Source of the DNA: Cyanobacteria bacterium NC_groundwater_1444_Ag_S-0.65um_54_12 | GTDB lineage: Bacteria; Cyanobacteriota; Sericytochromatia; S15B-MN24; VGJW01 | DNA: 5,732 bases | Direction: 5' to 3' | NCBI GenBank assembly: GCA_016267585.1 | Contig: JACQUT010000254.1 | Coordinates: 1-5,732 of the forward strand | Shown: piece by piece, positions 1-5,641 of the stretch | Layout: the number at the start of each line of letters is the position of its first letter | How positions within the stretch are numbered: the stretch's first letter is position 1 | Made by a program: the position numbers and the translations under genes | The notes under the pieces: generated by a model | What the model was told of the DNA's origin: nothing | The model's input: only the letters and a program-made list of their open reading frames with translations | The model's database searches: none

Positions 1-11
1 CTCGACTGACT

Positions 12-27
12 GTGTTGTCAACAACAC
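12..27. promoter_or_regulatory. Palindrome overlapping the -35 of the peptidase promoter, possible operator
   Basis: GTGTTGT (12-18) and ACAACAC (21-27) are perfect inverted copies with a 2-nt centre. The palindrome covers the proposed -35 hexamer at 15-20, the usual place for a repressor site. It could equally be the tail of a terminator from an upstream gene cut by the window edge, although no T-run follows. No regulator family is recognised from it. Confidence -1.
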
Positions 28-43
28 TGGCAACATTTATTAT
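15..43 (+). promoter_or_regulatory. Likely sigma70-type promoter of the S9 peptidase gene
   Basis: TTGTCA at 15-20 (5 of 6 to the -35 consensus) is followed after exactly 17 bp by TATTAT at 38-43 (5 of 6 to the -10 consensus). This puts the transcription start near 49-51 and gives a leader of about 45 nt, rich in A and G. A second -10-like hexamer, TATAGT at 47-52, lacks a well-placed -35. The spacing and match are good, but the assignment is by eye. Confidence -1.
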
Positions 44-96
44 TCGTATAGTAATCGGTCAGAAAAAAGCTAGAGAAAAAGCGAAGAAACGAAAAT

Positions 97-2007
97 ATGC
101 AACAGATCATCCACCGCTCGATCATCGGATCATTGATTACCGCTTTGGCGCTGCCGACCGCCGCAGCGGTTGCCGGAGAGCAAGCAGCTAATAGGGAACC
201 GTCGTATCCCATCGGACAATACTTGAATATTCGTGGAGCGGCTGGCGGCACCTTCACTCCGGACTCTCGCGCTATCATCTTTTCAACGAACATCACTGGC
301 ATAGCGCAGCTCTGGCGAGTATCCCGCACGGGCGGCTGGCCCGAACAATTGACATTTTTCGGCGATGCCGTGCGCGGTGCCTCCCGTTCACCGCGCGGGG
401 ACTGGTTTCTCTTCGGAAAGGATAACGGTGGTGACGAACGGCAGCAGCTTTATCTCATGCGGTCAGATGGCTCACAGTTGATGGCGCTCACGCAAAATCC
501 CAAAGTCATCCATAGCTTTGGCGCCTGGTCATGGGACGGCAAACAGCTCAGCTATGCTTCCAACGAACGCAATACCGCCTTCTTCGATGTCCATGTGATG
601 GACCGAGCTACGCGCCAAGCACGGCGGGTCGTTACCCACGATGGTAATAACTATCCCCTGGCCTGGGCGCGGACTGGTCAGAGCCTCGTGTTCACCCGAG
701 TAGACACTCCGTCCAATCAAAACCTTTATTGGCTGGACCTGACTAGCGGTAAAGAGCGCTTGTTAACGCCACATCAGGGAAATGCTAACTACGAGTCGGT
801 GGCTTTTGGCCAAGACGGTTTGCTGTACCTGATCACCGATCAAGATCGCGAGTATGCTTCTTTGGCTACCCTTGACCCACGAAATGGCAATTTGCGTTAT
901 CTGACGCCTGATACGGTCGAAGTGGAATCACTCGAGCTAGACAAGAAAGGTAGCAAGCTGGCCTACTTGCTCAATCGCGATGGCTATTCCGAACTCTACC
1001 TCAAACCGATCGGAACCAGCGGTAGTAAACGCATCAAAGGCCTTCCCTCCGGGGTACTGAGTAATCTGGATTGGTCTCCAGATTCCCGTTATTTGCTTTT
1101 CACTTTCAGCGGCCCAGCACACAATTCTGATATCTGGCAACTGGATCTGGCAGCAGAAACTTGCCAGCAAGTGACGCGGAGCACGCTGGCGGGAATTCCC
1201 CGCACCTCTTTTGCCTTTCCCCAGCTGGTCCGCTATCGCTCGTTCGATAATCGGGAAATCCCGGCCTTCGTCTACCTTCCCAAGGGTGCTGCCAACAATG
1301 CTCGGTTACCCGTGGTGGTCTTTATTCACGGCGGCCCCGAAGGACAGGAACGGCCCGATTTCGCCAGTTCTTTTCAGTACTATTTGAGCCGAGGTTATGC
1401 GATTTTTGCACCTAACATTCGGGGCAGCATCGGTTACGGCAAGAGTTACACTCACCTGGATGACGGACGTAAGCGCCGGGACGCCATAAGAGACGTGGAG
1501 TACGCAGCGCGTTATCTAAAAAATTCAGGTTATGTCGATCCGACCAAAATCGCCATCATGGGCGGCAGTTACGGCGGGTACATGACTTTGGCTGCTCTGA
1601 CGATGTTGCCAGATCTTTGGGCGGCTGGCGTGGACTCCGTGGGAATGTCCAACCTGGTGAGCTTTTTGGAGAATACTGGACCATGGCGCCGTGCCCTGCG
1701 CGAAGCCGAATATGGCAGCCTGACCCACGATCGTGATTTCCTCGGCACCATCTCGCCGCTCAATCAAGTTGATAAGATCAGTGCACCACTGCTGGTCATA
1801 CAGGGCGCTAACGATCCTCGAGTACCCAAGAGTGAAGCCGACAGCATCGTGCAAGCGCTACGCGATCGCGGCCACCCGGTGGAATACTTGCTTTTCGAGG
1901 ACGAGGGACACGGCGTGGCGAAGCTGGCGAACCGCATAAAGAGCTTCACGGCTACTGCCGAATTTCTGGACAAGTACGTCAAGCATCGGGCGATCTCTGT
2001 CAAGTAA
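97..2007 (+). CDS. Exported S9-family serine peptidase (prolyl oligopeptidase / acylaminoacyl-peptidase type)
   Basis: A 636-residue protein with the standard S9 layout. Residues 1-26 look like a Sec signal peptide (hydrophobic stretch 9-26, likely cleavage after AVA, before GEQA), so it probably acts outside the cytoplasmic membrane. Residues about 52-365 hold seven PD40/TolB-like beta-propeller repeats (SPDSRYLLF at 327-335 is the clearest). Residues about 370-630 are the alpha/beta-hydrolase catalytic domain: oxyanion region HGGP at 411-414, RGSIGYGKS at 442-450, nucleophile Ser491 in GGSYGGYM, Asp573 in ANDPRVP, His605 in DEGHG. All three catalytic residues are present, so it should be active. 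Family members cleave short peptides, often after proline or from acylated N-termini; substrate specificity cannot be read here. The length fits the family. No strong Shine-Dalgarno precedes the ATG, only a purine-rich A-rich leader. It is monocistronic, convergent with glnA. Confidence -1.
   Translation: MQQIIHRSIIGSLITALALPTAAAVAGEQAANREPSYPIGQYLNIRGAAGGTFTPDSRAIIFSTNITGIAQLWRVSRTGGWPEQLTFFGDAVRGASRSPRGDWFLFGKDNGGDERQQLYLMRSDGSQLMALTQNPKVIHSFGAWSWDGKQLSYASNERNTAFFDVHVMDRATRQARRVVTHDGNNYPLAWARTGQSLVFTRVDTPSNQNLYWLDLTSGKERLLTPHQGNANYESVAFGQDGLLYLITDQDREYASLATLDPRNGNLRYLTPDTVEVESLELDKKGSKLAYLLNRDGYSELYLKPIGTSGSKRIKGLPSGVLSNLDWSPDSRYLLFTFSGPAHNSDIWQLDLAAETCQQVTRSTLAGIPRTSFAFPQLVRYRSFDNREIPAFVYLPKGAANNARLPVVVFIHGGPEGQERPDFASSFQYYLSRGYAIFAPNIRGSIGYGKSYTHLDDGRKRRDAIRDVEYAARYLKNSGYVDPTKIAIMGGSYGGYMTLAALTMLPDLWAAGVDSVGMSNLVSFLENTGPWRRALREAEYGSLTHDRDFLGTISPLNQVDKISAPLLVIQGANDPRVPKSEADSIVQALRDRGHPVEYLLFEDEGHGVAKLANRIKSFTATAEFLDKYVKHRAISVK
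1862..1869. repeat. HIP1-like octamer GCGATCGC (1 of 4)
   Basis: An exact GCGATCGC palindrome inside the peptidase coding region. It is one of four in the window, where about 0.09 would be expected by chance at equal base composition. Confidence -1.
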
Positions 2008-2166
2008 CGCGACCCGGTACGACACCACTGCCGATAGCTGGGATCCGTACCGACCTGATACCACCGCTGCCAAGGCCGCAAACCGCGGCAGCCGTTGCTG
2101 CCGGGTCCGGATCCGGGGTCGGTTGCCGGTAGCGGCCACGGATCCGGTCATCGGCCAACCGTCGCG
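2008..2166. repeat. GC-rich convergent spacer with nested inverted repeats
   Basis: The 161-bp gap between the peptidase and glnA stop codons is about 69% GC by count, well above the roughly 50-55% of the flanking genes. It carries nested inverted pairs: CGCGAC (2008-2013) with GTCGCG (2161-2166) at the very ends, GCCGAT (2030-2035) with ATCGGC (2150-2155), and GGATCCGT (2041-2048) with ACGGATCC (2138-2145). Smaller pairs lie inside: CGGTACG (2015-2021) with CGTACCG (2046-2052), GACCCGG (2011-2017) with CCGGGTC (2101-2107), and the 10-bp palindrome CCGGATCCGG (2107-2116). There is no ORF of its own here. It may be a small palindromic interspersed element or a structured bidirectional transcript end. 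Confidence -1.
2082..2106. terminator. Strong GC hairpin, possible transcript end without a T-tract
   Basis: CGGCAGC (2086-2092), loop CGTT (2093-2096) and GCTGCCG (2097-2103) form a perfect 7-bp stem. It continues with A2082, C2083 and C2084 pairing to T2106, G2105 and G2104 if G2085 bulges. The GGCAGC arm can alternatively pair with GCTGCC at 2066-2071. It lies midway between two convergent genes, where terminators are expected, but no T-run follows on either strand, so it is not a canonical intrinsic terminator. Confidence -1.
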
Positions 2167-2168
2167 AT

Positions 2169-3530
2169 CTAGAAGATGGGCAGATAACGCTCGATTTCCC
2201 AGGGCGTGACCTGCATGCGGAACTCGTCCCATTCTTGTAGCTTGGCGTCGATGAAGCGCTCGAAGATATGATCGCCGAGAGCTTCGCGTACCAAGGGATC
2301 TGCTTTCATTTCTGATAAAGCTTCGCCCAGGCTGCCGGGCAGGGAGTTGAGGTTACGTCTTTGCCGCTCTGACTCTTCCATGTGGTAAATGTTCTCTTCT
2401 ACCGGTTCCGGCGGAGCCAACTCATTCTTTATGCCATCCAGTCCAGCCTGGAGCATGACCGCGAAGGCCAGATAGGGATTGCAAGAAGGATCCGGACAGC
2501 GCAGCTCGATACGAGTGGCATTGGGTTGACCACGTGAAATGCGGGGTACGCGCACGAGTGCCGAACGATTTTGCCTGGCCCAAGAAAGGTAGACCGGAGC
2601 TTCGTAACCAGGAACCAGGCGCTTGTAGCTATTTACCGTGGGCGCCAGTACTGCGCACATACCCCTGGCATGCTGCAAGATACCGGCGATGAAATGGCGA
2701 GCCGCCCCGGAAAGGCCATAGGGATCGTTGTCGTCAAACATGGCATTGCTACCATCCTTGAACAAGCTCATATGAGTATGCATTCCACTGCCGTTCACGC
2801 CGAAAATCGGCTTGGGCATGAAGGTACAGTGCAAACCATGGCGCTGGGCGATCGCCTTCAGAGTATAGCGAAAAGTCACGGCATTATCGGCGGTGCGCAA
2901 GGCATTGTCGTACTGGAAATCGATCTCATGCTGCCCTACTGCCACTTCGTGGTGACTGGTCTCTACCCGGATACCCATGGCTTCGAGCGCGTTTACCATG
3001 TCCTTACGAATTTCACTGGCTTGATCGGTCGTAAGATCGAAGTAGCCAGCCATATCATGTGGCAAGGGCTCGAGCCGGCCATTGCCGTTAGTGATCCGAA
3101 AGAGGAAAAATTCTAGCTCGGGTCCGGTATTGAAATCGTAGCCAAGTGAACGGGCCTCTTGCAAAACGCGATCGAGAGCGCCTCTGGGATCGCCCGCGAA
3201 TTTTTCGCCATCTGGAGTGTAAACCCAGCAAATCACGCGCGCTAAAGTATGTCCCTCGCCTTGTTCCCAGGGAATTACGCGAAAAGTGGAGAGATCGGGC
3301 AACAAGTACATATCACTCTCGGCAATGCGAACAAAGCCTTCAATCGATGAACCGTCAAACCATTTGCCGTGTTCTATGCAGTCAGAGAATTGGCTGATGG
3401 GAATCGTGACGCTTTTCACTACGCCCAAGATATCGGTAAATTGCAGGTTGACGAACCGGACATCCTCACTTTCGGCCTTTTTCAGAACCTCGTACGCACT
3501 GGCCACCGTCTTTTCTGACATGATTGCCAT
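2169..3530 (-). CDS. glnA: Glutamine synthetase, class I, GSI-alpha type
   Basis: A 453-residue cytoplasmic enzyme that makes glutamine from glutamate, ammonia and ATP; the family forms dodecamers. The N-terminal beta-grasp domain (about 20-105) includes the DGSSIEGF latch (59-66). The catalytic domain shows metal ligands Glu138 and Glu140 (GPELEFF), Glu195 and Glu202 (HHEVAVGQHEIDF), and His251 in NGSGMHTHMS. It also shows the flap Glu310 in KRLVPGYEAP, the arginines of NRSALVRVP (321-329), and RIELRCPDPSCNPY (340-353). The short glutamate loop, the absence of the GSI-beta adenylylation segment, and Arg68 in EGFVRIAESDMYL match the Bacillus-type alpha subclass, which is feedback-controlled and not adenylylated. 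The start at 3530 has AAGGAG 12 nt upstream; an in-frame ATG at 3521 is possible but worse placed. It is divergent from xdhC, with a structured leader. Confidence -1.
   Translation of the reverse strand: MAIMSEKTVASAYEVLKKAESEDVRFVNLQFTDILGVVKSVTIPISQFSDCIEHGKWFDGSSIEGFVRIAESDMYLLPDLSTFRVIPWEQGEGHTLARVICWVYTPDGEKFAGDPRGALDRVLQEARSLGYDFNTGPELEFFLFRITNGNGRLEPLPHDMAGYFDLTTDQASEIRKDMVNALEAMGIRVETSHHEVAVGQHEIDFQYDNALRTADNAVTFRYTLKAIAQRHGLHCTFMPKPIFGVNGSGMHTHMSLFKDGSNAMFDDNDPYGLSGAARHFIAGILQHARGMCAVLAPTVNSYKRLVPGYEAPVYLSWARQNRSALVRVPRISRGQPNATRIELRCPDPSCNPYLAFAVMLQAGLDGIKNELAPPEPVEENIYHMEESERQRRNLNSLPGSLGEALSEMKADPLVREALGDHIFERFIDAKLQEWDEFRMQVTPWEIERYLPIF
2848..2855. repeat. HIP1-like octamer GCGATCGC (2 of 4)
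   Basis: An exact GCGATCGC palindrome inside glnA, 986 bp from the previous copy. Confidence -1.
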
Positions 3531-3542
3531 GGCTACCGCATG

Positions 3543-3548
3543 CTCCTT
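3543..3548 (-). promoter_or_regulatory. Ribosome binding site of glnA
   Basis: The minus strand reads AAGGAG here, 12 nt before the ATG at 3530 and 21 nt before the alternative ATG at 3521. This favours the upstream start. The spacing is slightly long. Confidence -1.
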
Positions 3549-3558
3549 TCTGCTATTT

Positions 3559-3597
3559 GTAACTGCACACCAGGGTTGCTTTCTGGCGAGCAGTTAC
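3559..3597 (-). promoter_or_regulatory. Near-perfect leader hairpin upstream of glnA
   Basis: In the glnA sense, GUAACUGC (3597-3590) pairs with GCAGUUAC (3566-3559). After one U-U mismatch, CGCCAG (3588-3583) pairs with CUGGUG (3573-3568), including one G-U pair, leaving a 9-nt loop. That gives 14 pairs in 39 nt, ending 10 nt before the AAGGAG. The inner stem needs the G-U pair, which the plus-strand RNA would lack (A-C), so the fold is better on the glnA transcript. It could control translation or RNA stability, or be a protein site; no known riboswitch class is recognised. A further inverted pair, GATGAC/GTCATC (3598-3603 and 3628-3633), abuts it. Confidence -1.
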
Positions 3598-3630
3598 GAT
3601 GACCTCGCCTGGGCGCCATTGCCTCATGTC

Positions 3631-3639
3631 ATCCTAGCA
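3631..3639 (-). promoter_or_regulatory. Possible extended -10 promoter of glnA
   Basis: On the minus strand TGC is followed directly by TAGGAT (-10-like, 4 of 6), an extended -10 arrangement with no good -35 at the usual distance. It would start transcription near 3624 and leave the leader hairpin inside the mRNA. A direct repeat TGACA-N10-TGACA (minus strand, 3628-3632 and 3643-3647) surrounds it. Weak evidence. Confidence -1.
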
Positions 3640-3701
3640 TGTGTCAGTAAAATTCCGATCTAAATAGCAAAAACTTCTCGCCCACTGACGGGTGGAAACT
3701 G

Positions 3702-3720
3702 CATAAGGAGAACCATAAGG
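3702..3720 (+). repeat. Duplicated CATAAGG before xdhC
   Basis: CATAAGG occurs at 3702-3708 and 3714-3720, separated by AGAAC. The first copy forms part of AAGGAG (3705-3710), the only strong Shine-Dalgarno here. Neither copy sits at a normal distance from the xdhC ATG at 3735: 24 nt from AAGGAG and 14 nt from the second AAGG. Confidence -1.
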
Positions 3721-3734
3721 TATGATGACTACCT

Positions 3735-4565
3735 ATGAAAGGCATCATCACTGCCCTCTGCGATCGCCTGCAAGCCAATTTGCCTTGCGCGCTCGCCACT
3801 ATCGTCCGTACTACCGGTTCCATACCTAACGCGGTCGGAGCCAAGATGTTAGTAGACCCCGCAGGTAAGCTACTGGCAGGCACCATCGGTGGTGGTGCGT
3901 TCGAGTATGCAGCAATACGACAGTGTGTTGCTGCAATAGGGCAACGCGAAAGTAGACTGTACACCTGGACGCTTACCGAAGCTCAAGCCGGTGGTATCGG
4001 CATGCTCTGCGGCGGCACCGCCGAGGTTTTCATCGAGATCTTCGCCACTGCTGCATTACTCGTGCTAGTAGGTGGTGGCCATGTCAACATCCAGGTCTGG
4101 CGCTTGGCACGCGAGCTGGGCTTTCGTGGCGTCGTGATCGACGATCGCGGCGACTGGGCTAACGCGGAGAATTTTCCGGATTGTCAGTTCCTTCAGCTGT
4201 CACCGGCTGCTGCCTTCGCGCAAATTACCTGGGATACTGACAGTTTCGTCGTGATCGGAACTCGCGATCAAGACACTGCCGCACTGCGAGCTGCCGCATT
4301 GCAAGACCTGCCCTGTCGCCTGATCGGCATGATCTCGAGCAAACGCAAGACCTGGCAGATCCTCAAGGAATTACAACGAGAAGGCCTGGATCTGGCGCGA
4401 ATTCTTCCGCGCTTTCACTCACCCATCGGTCTCGATCTAGGCAAGACCAAATCGCCAGCGGCAGTGGCTCTATCTATCGTGGCCGAGCTGCAAACGGTAC
4501 GCCAGGGGGGGACTGGGCGATCGCTCAGCATCGCCCAAGAATGGTCAAAATTGCCGAAAAGCTGA
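3735..4565 (+). CDS. xdhC: XdhC/CoxI family molybdenum-cofactor insertion and maturation factor
   Basis: A 276-residue cytoplasmic protein. Family members bind molybdenum cofactor and help sulfurate and insert it into xanthine dehydrogenase or related molybdenum hydroxylases. The N-terminal XdhC/CoxI domain (about 3-100) shows GSIPNAVGAKM (28-38), GTIGGGAFE (49-57) and LCGGTAEVFIE with Cys92. The C-terminal Rossmann-like domain shows GGGHV (113-117), VIDDR (134-138), FVVIGTRDQDT (171-181), IGMISSKRK (197-205) and SPIGLDLG (229-236). The length and both domains are complete. ATG 3735 is the first usable start, since an in-frame TGA lies at 3726-3728. A G7 tract at 4505-4511 keeps the frame, because the conserved-looking RQGGTGRSLS tail follows. 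No molybdenum hydroxylase subunit is in the window, so the partner is unknown and the symbol reflects the family only. It ends 2 bp from the convergent LysM gene. Confidence -1.
   Translation: MKGIITALCDRLQANLPCALATIVRTTGSIPNAVGAKMLVDPAGKLLAGTIGGGAFEYAAIRQCVAAIGQRESRLYTWTLTEAQAGGIGMLCGGTAEVFIEIFATAALLVLVGGGHVNIQVWRLARELGFRGVVIDDRGDWANAENFPDCQFLQLSPAAAFAQITWDTDSFVVIGTRDQDTAALRAAALQDLPCRLIGMISSKRKTWQILKELQREGLDLARILPRFHSPIGLDLGKTKSPAAVALSIVAELQTVRQGGTGRSLSIAQEWSKLPKS
3760..3767. repeat. HIP1-like octamer GCGATCGC (3 of 4)
   Basis: An exact GCGATCGC palindrome near the 5' end of xdhC, 912 bp from the previous copy. Confidence -1.
4514..4537. terminator. Hairpin at the convergent xdhC / LysM gene ends
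   Basis: TGGGCGAT (4514-4521) and ATCGCCCA (4530-4537) are perfect inverted copies around an 8-nt loop. The hairpin lies inside the last codons of xdhC and 31 nt past the LysM gene stop. With only 2 bp between the two stop codons, any terminator must lie inside the opposite gene, and this is the best candidate for the minus-strand transcript. No T-run follows, so the role is uncertain. It overlaps one GCGATCGC octamer. Confidence -1.
4517..4524. repeat. HIP1-like octamer GCGATCGC (4 of 4)
   Basis: An exact GCGATCGC palindrome near the 3' end of xdhC, 757 bp from the previous copy. It overlaps the left arm of the hairpin at 4514-4537. Confidence -1.
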
Positions 4566-4567
4566 AC

Positions 4568-5623
4568 TCACTTGCTTGCCAGGCGTTCGAAAGCTTTAGC
4601 CGAGATGGCATCGTATACAGCCTTGGCCGCTGCCTGCGCCATGAGATCCTTGAAGTTCCGCACCGCTTGGTCCATGCCGCTCAGATGCTCTAGCACGGCA
4701 CGACGCTGCTCACCCAATACCGGGCCAGCCGGGCTGGCCAACCATTGCTCCATGGCAGCCAGGTGCTTCTTCATCTTGGGGCCTGGCCGACCAAAGAAAT
4801 AGCTATTGTCATACCGATCTACCTGTGATACGTCAGAATATTGCACAATGGCATGATAAAGATCCGCCTTGAATTGCTCTAGCTTACCTGCCAGAGTTTG
4901 GCGCGTATCTGGCGATAATCCCGCGAGACTATTTTCAGCGTCTTGGTACTTGGCATACAGCGATTTGAGGGTAACTCCTAGCTTTTCAGTATCTTGGGGA
5001 TTGGCTGTCACTGAATTCAGAGCTTCTCTATCAGTAGTGAACTGCTGGTCTAGCCCAGAGAGCTTTCGCTGTTCCTGGTCGACCAAATTCACTAGCTTGT
5101 CATGGCGAGATTTCAGGTCAGCGATCTGATCTTGAGCTGGCAACTGATCCACCTCGTCAAGATTGGTGATACCTGACTCGGCTGCTGCTATGAGATCTGA
5201 TAATTCGCCGTTAACTTGCTCTCGTTCGGCCAGTGTGCAATCTGCCGCTTCCGCCTTGACCAACCGGGCACGCGCATTCCGGATGGCGCCGTTAAAGTCG
5301 GTAGCGGCTGCCTGCAGTGCTTCTTGCCGCGCTAATTCTGCTTCTCGATCATGTTTGGCTGCTTCGATTTCCTTGCGTGCCAGATCGGCTGTTTCTCTCG
5401 CTGCCATCACGTCCGCCAATAATTTGACCAGCATGTCGACGCGCTGTGGTTCTTTATTGCGGTGGATGATCAATTTGTCACCAGCCAACAACCTTCCCTT
5501 GCTTGCCGGCGTTCCGTCAAGCCGGGTTATGTCATCCATCCTGACGCGATACGCTTTGGCGAGTCCACTGAGCGTAGCTCCCCGCTGCACGTTGATGTAT
5601 ACATTTTCTTCGATTTTGCTCAT
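4568..5623 (-). CDS. LysM-domain coiled-coil protein of unknown function
   Basis: A 351-residue protein from the ATG at 5623. A GTG at 5632 would add MTT; its GGGAGG is only 3 nt away, whereas the ATG is 12 nt from the same site, the spacing seen at glnA, so the ATG is preferred. Residues about 9-55 resemble a LysM domain (YINVQRGATLSGLAKAY, then LLAGDKLIIHR), a fold that usually binds peptidoglycan or chitin-type sugars. Residues about 60-210 are charged and Ala/Glu/Lys-rich, consistent with a long coiled coil. The helical C-terminal part (about 215-351) holds a distinctive segment, YFFGRPGPKMKKH (275-287). There is no signal peptide, lipobox or membrane segment, so it appears cytoplasmic unless released by another route. 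No enzyme motif is visible, and no family name is recognised beyond LysM. Convergent with xdhC, with a 2-bp gap. Confidence -1.
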   Translation of the reverse strand: MSKIEENVYINVQRGATLSGLAKAYRVRMDDITRLDGTPASKGRLLAGDKLIIHRNKEPQRVDMLVKLLADVMAARETADLARKEIEAAKHDREAELARQEALQAAATDFNGAIRNARARLVKAEAADCTLAEREQVNGELSDLIAAAESGITNLDEVDQLPAQDQIADLKSRHDKLVNLVDQEQRKLSGLDQQFTTDREALNSVTANPQDTEKLGVTLKSLYAKYQDAENSLAGLSPDTRQTLAGKLEQFKADLYHAIVQYSDVSQVDRYDNSYFFGRPGPKMKKHLAAMEQWLASPAGPVLGEQRRAVLEHLSGMDQAVRNFKDLMAQAAAKAVYDAISAKAFERLASK

Positions 5624-5635
5624 GGTTGTCACGAT

Positions 5636-5641
5636 CCTCCC
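5636..5641 (-). promoter_or_regulatory. Ribosome binding site of the LysM protein gene
   Basis: The minus strand reads GGGAGG here, followed by ATC, then GTG (5632) and ATG (5623). The spacings are 3 nt to GTG and 12 nt to ATG; neither is ideal, and this is what leaves the start ambiguous. The rest of 5642-5732 shows no convincing promoter, only a weak inverted pair, AGAAACT (5675-5681) with AGTTTCT (5723-5729). Confidence -1.

Noticed and set aside
1764..2232. Minus-strand open frames across the peptidase end and the spacer
   Set aside because: They are rich in Arg, Ser and Cys with no domain, and overlap the catalytic region of the peptidase and the end of glnA; they are shadows of the GC-rich sequence.
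2571..3116. Long open frame (181 codons) on the plus strand opposite glnA
   Set aside because: It lies wholly inside glnA, has no ribosome site or recognisable domain, and glnA itself is beyond doubt.
3533..3541. Mini-ORF ATG-CGG-TAG in the glnA leader
   Set aside because: Its ATG is 1 nt from the AAGGAG, too close for initiation, and it is probably chance.
3559..3633. Glutamine riboswitch (glnA RNA or downstream-peptide class)
   Set aside because: The position is right, but I do not see the conserved elements I recall for those classes, only one strong hairpin and a weak second one.
3720..3732. NtcA-like site GTA-N-TAC before xdhC
   Set aside because: The spacer is 7 nt instead of 8, and nothing else indicates a cyanobacterial regulator.
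4505..4511. G7 tract in xdhC as a phase-variable or frameshifted site
   Set aside because: The reading frame continues into a family-like RQGGTGRSLS tail, so the frame is intact; it is also short and close to the end of the gene.
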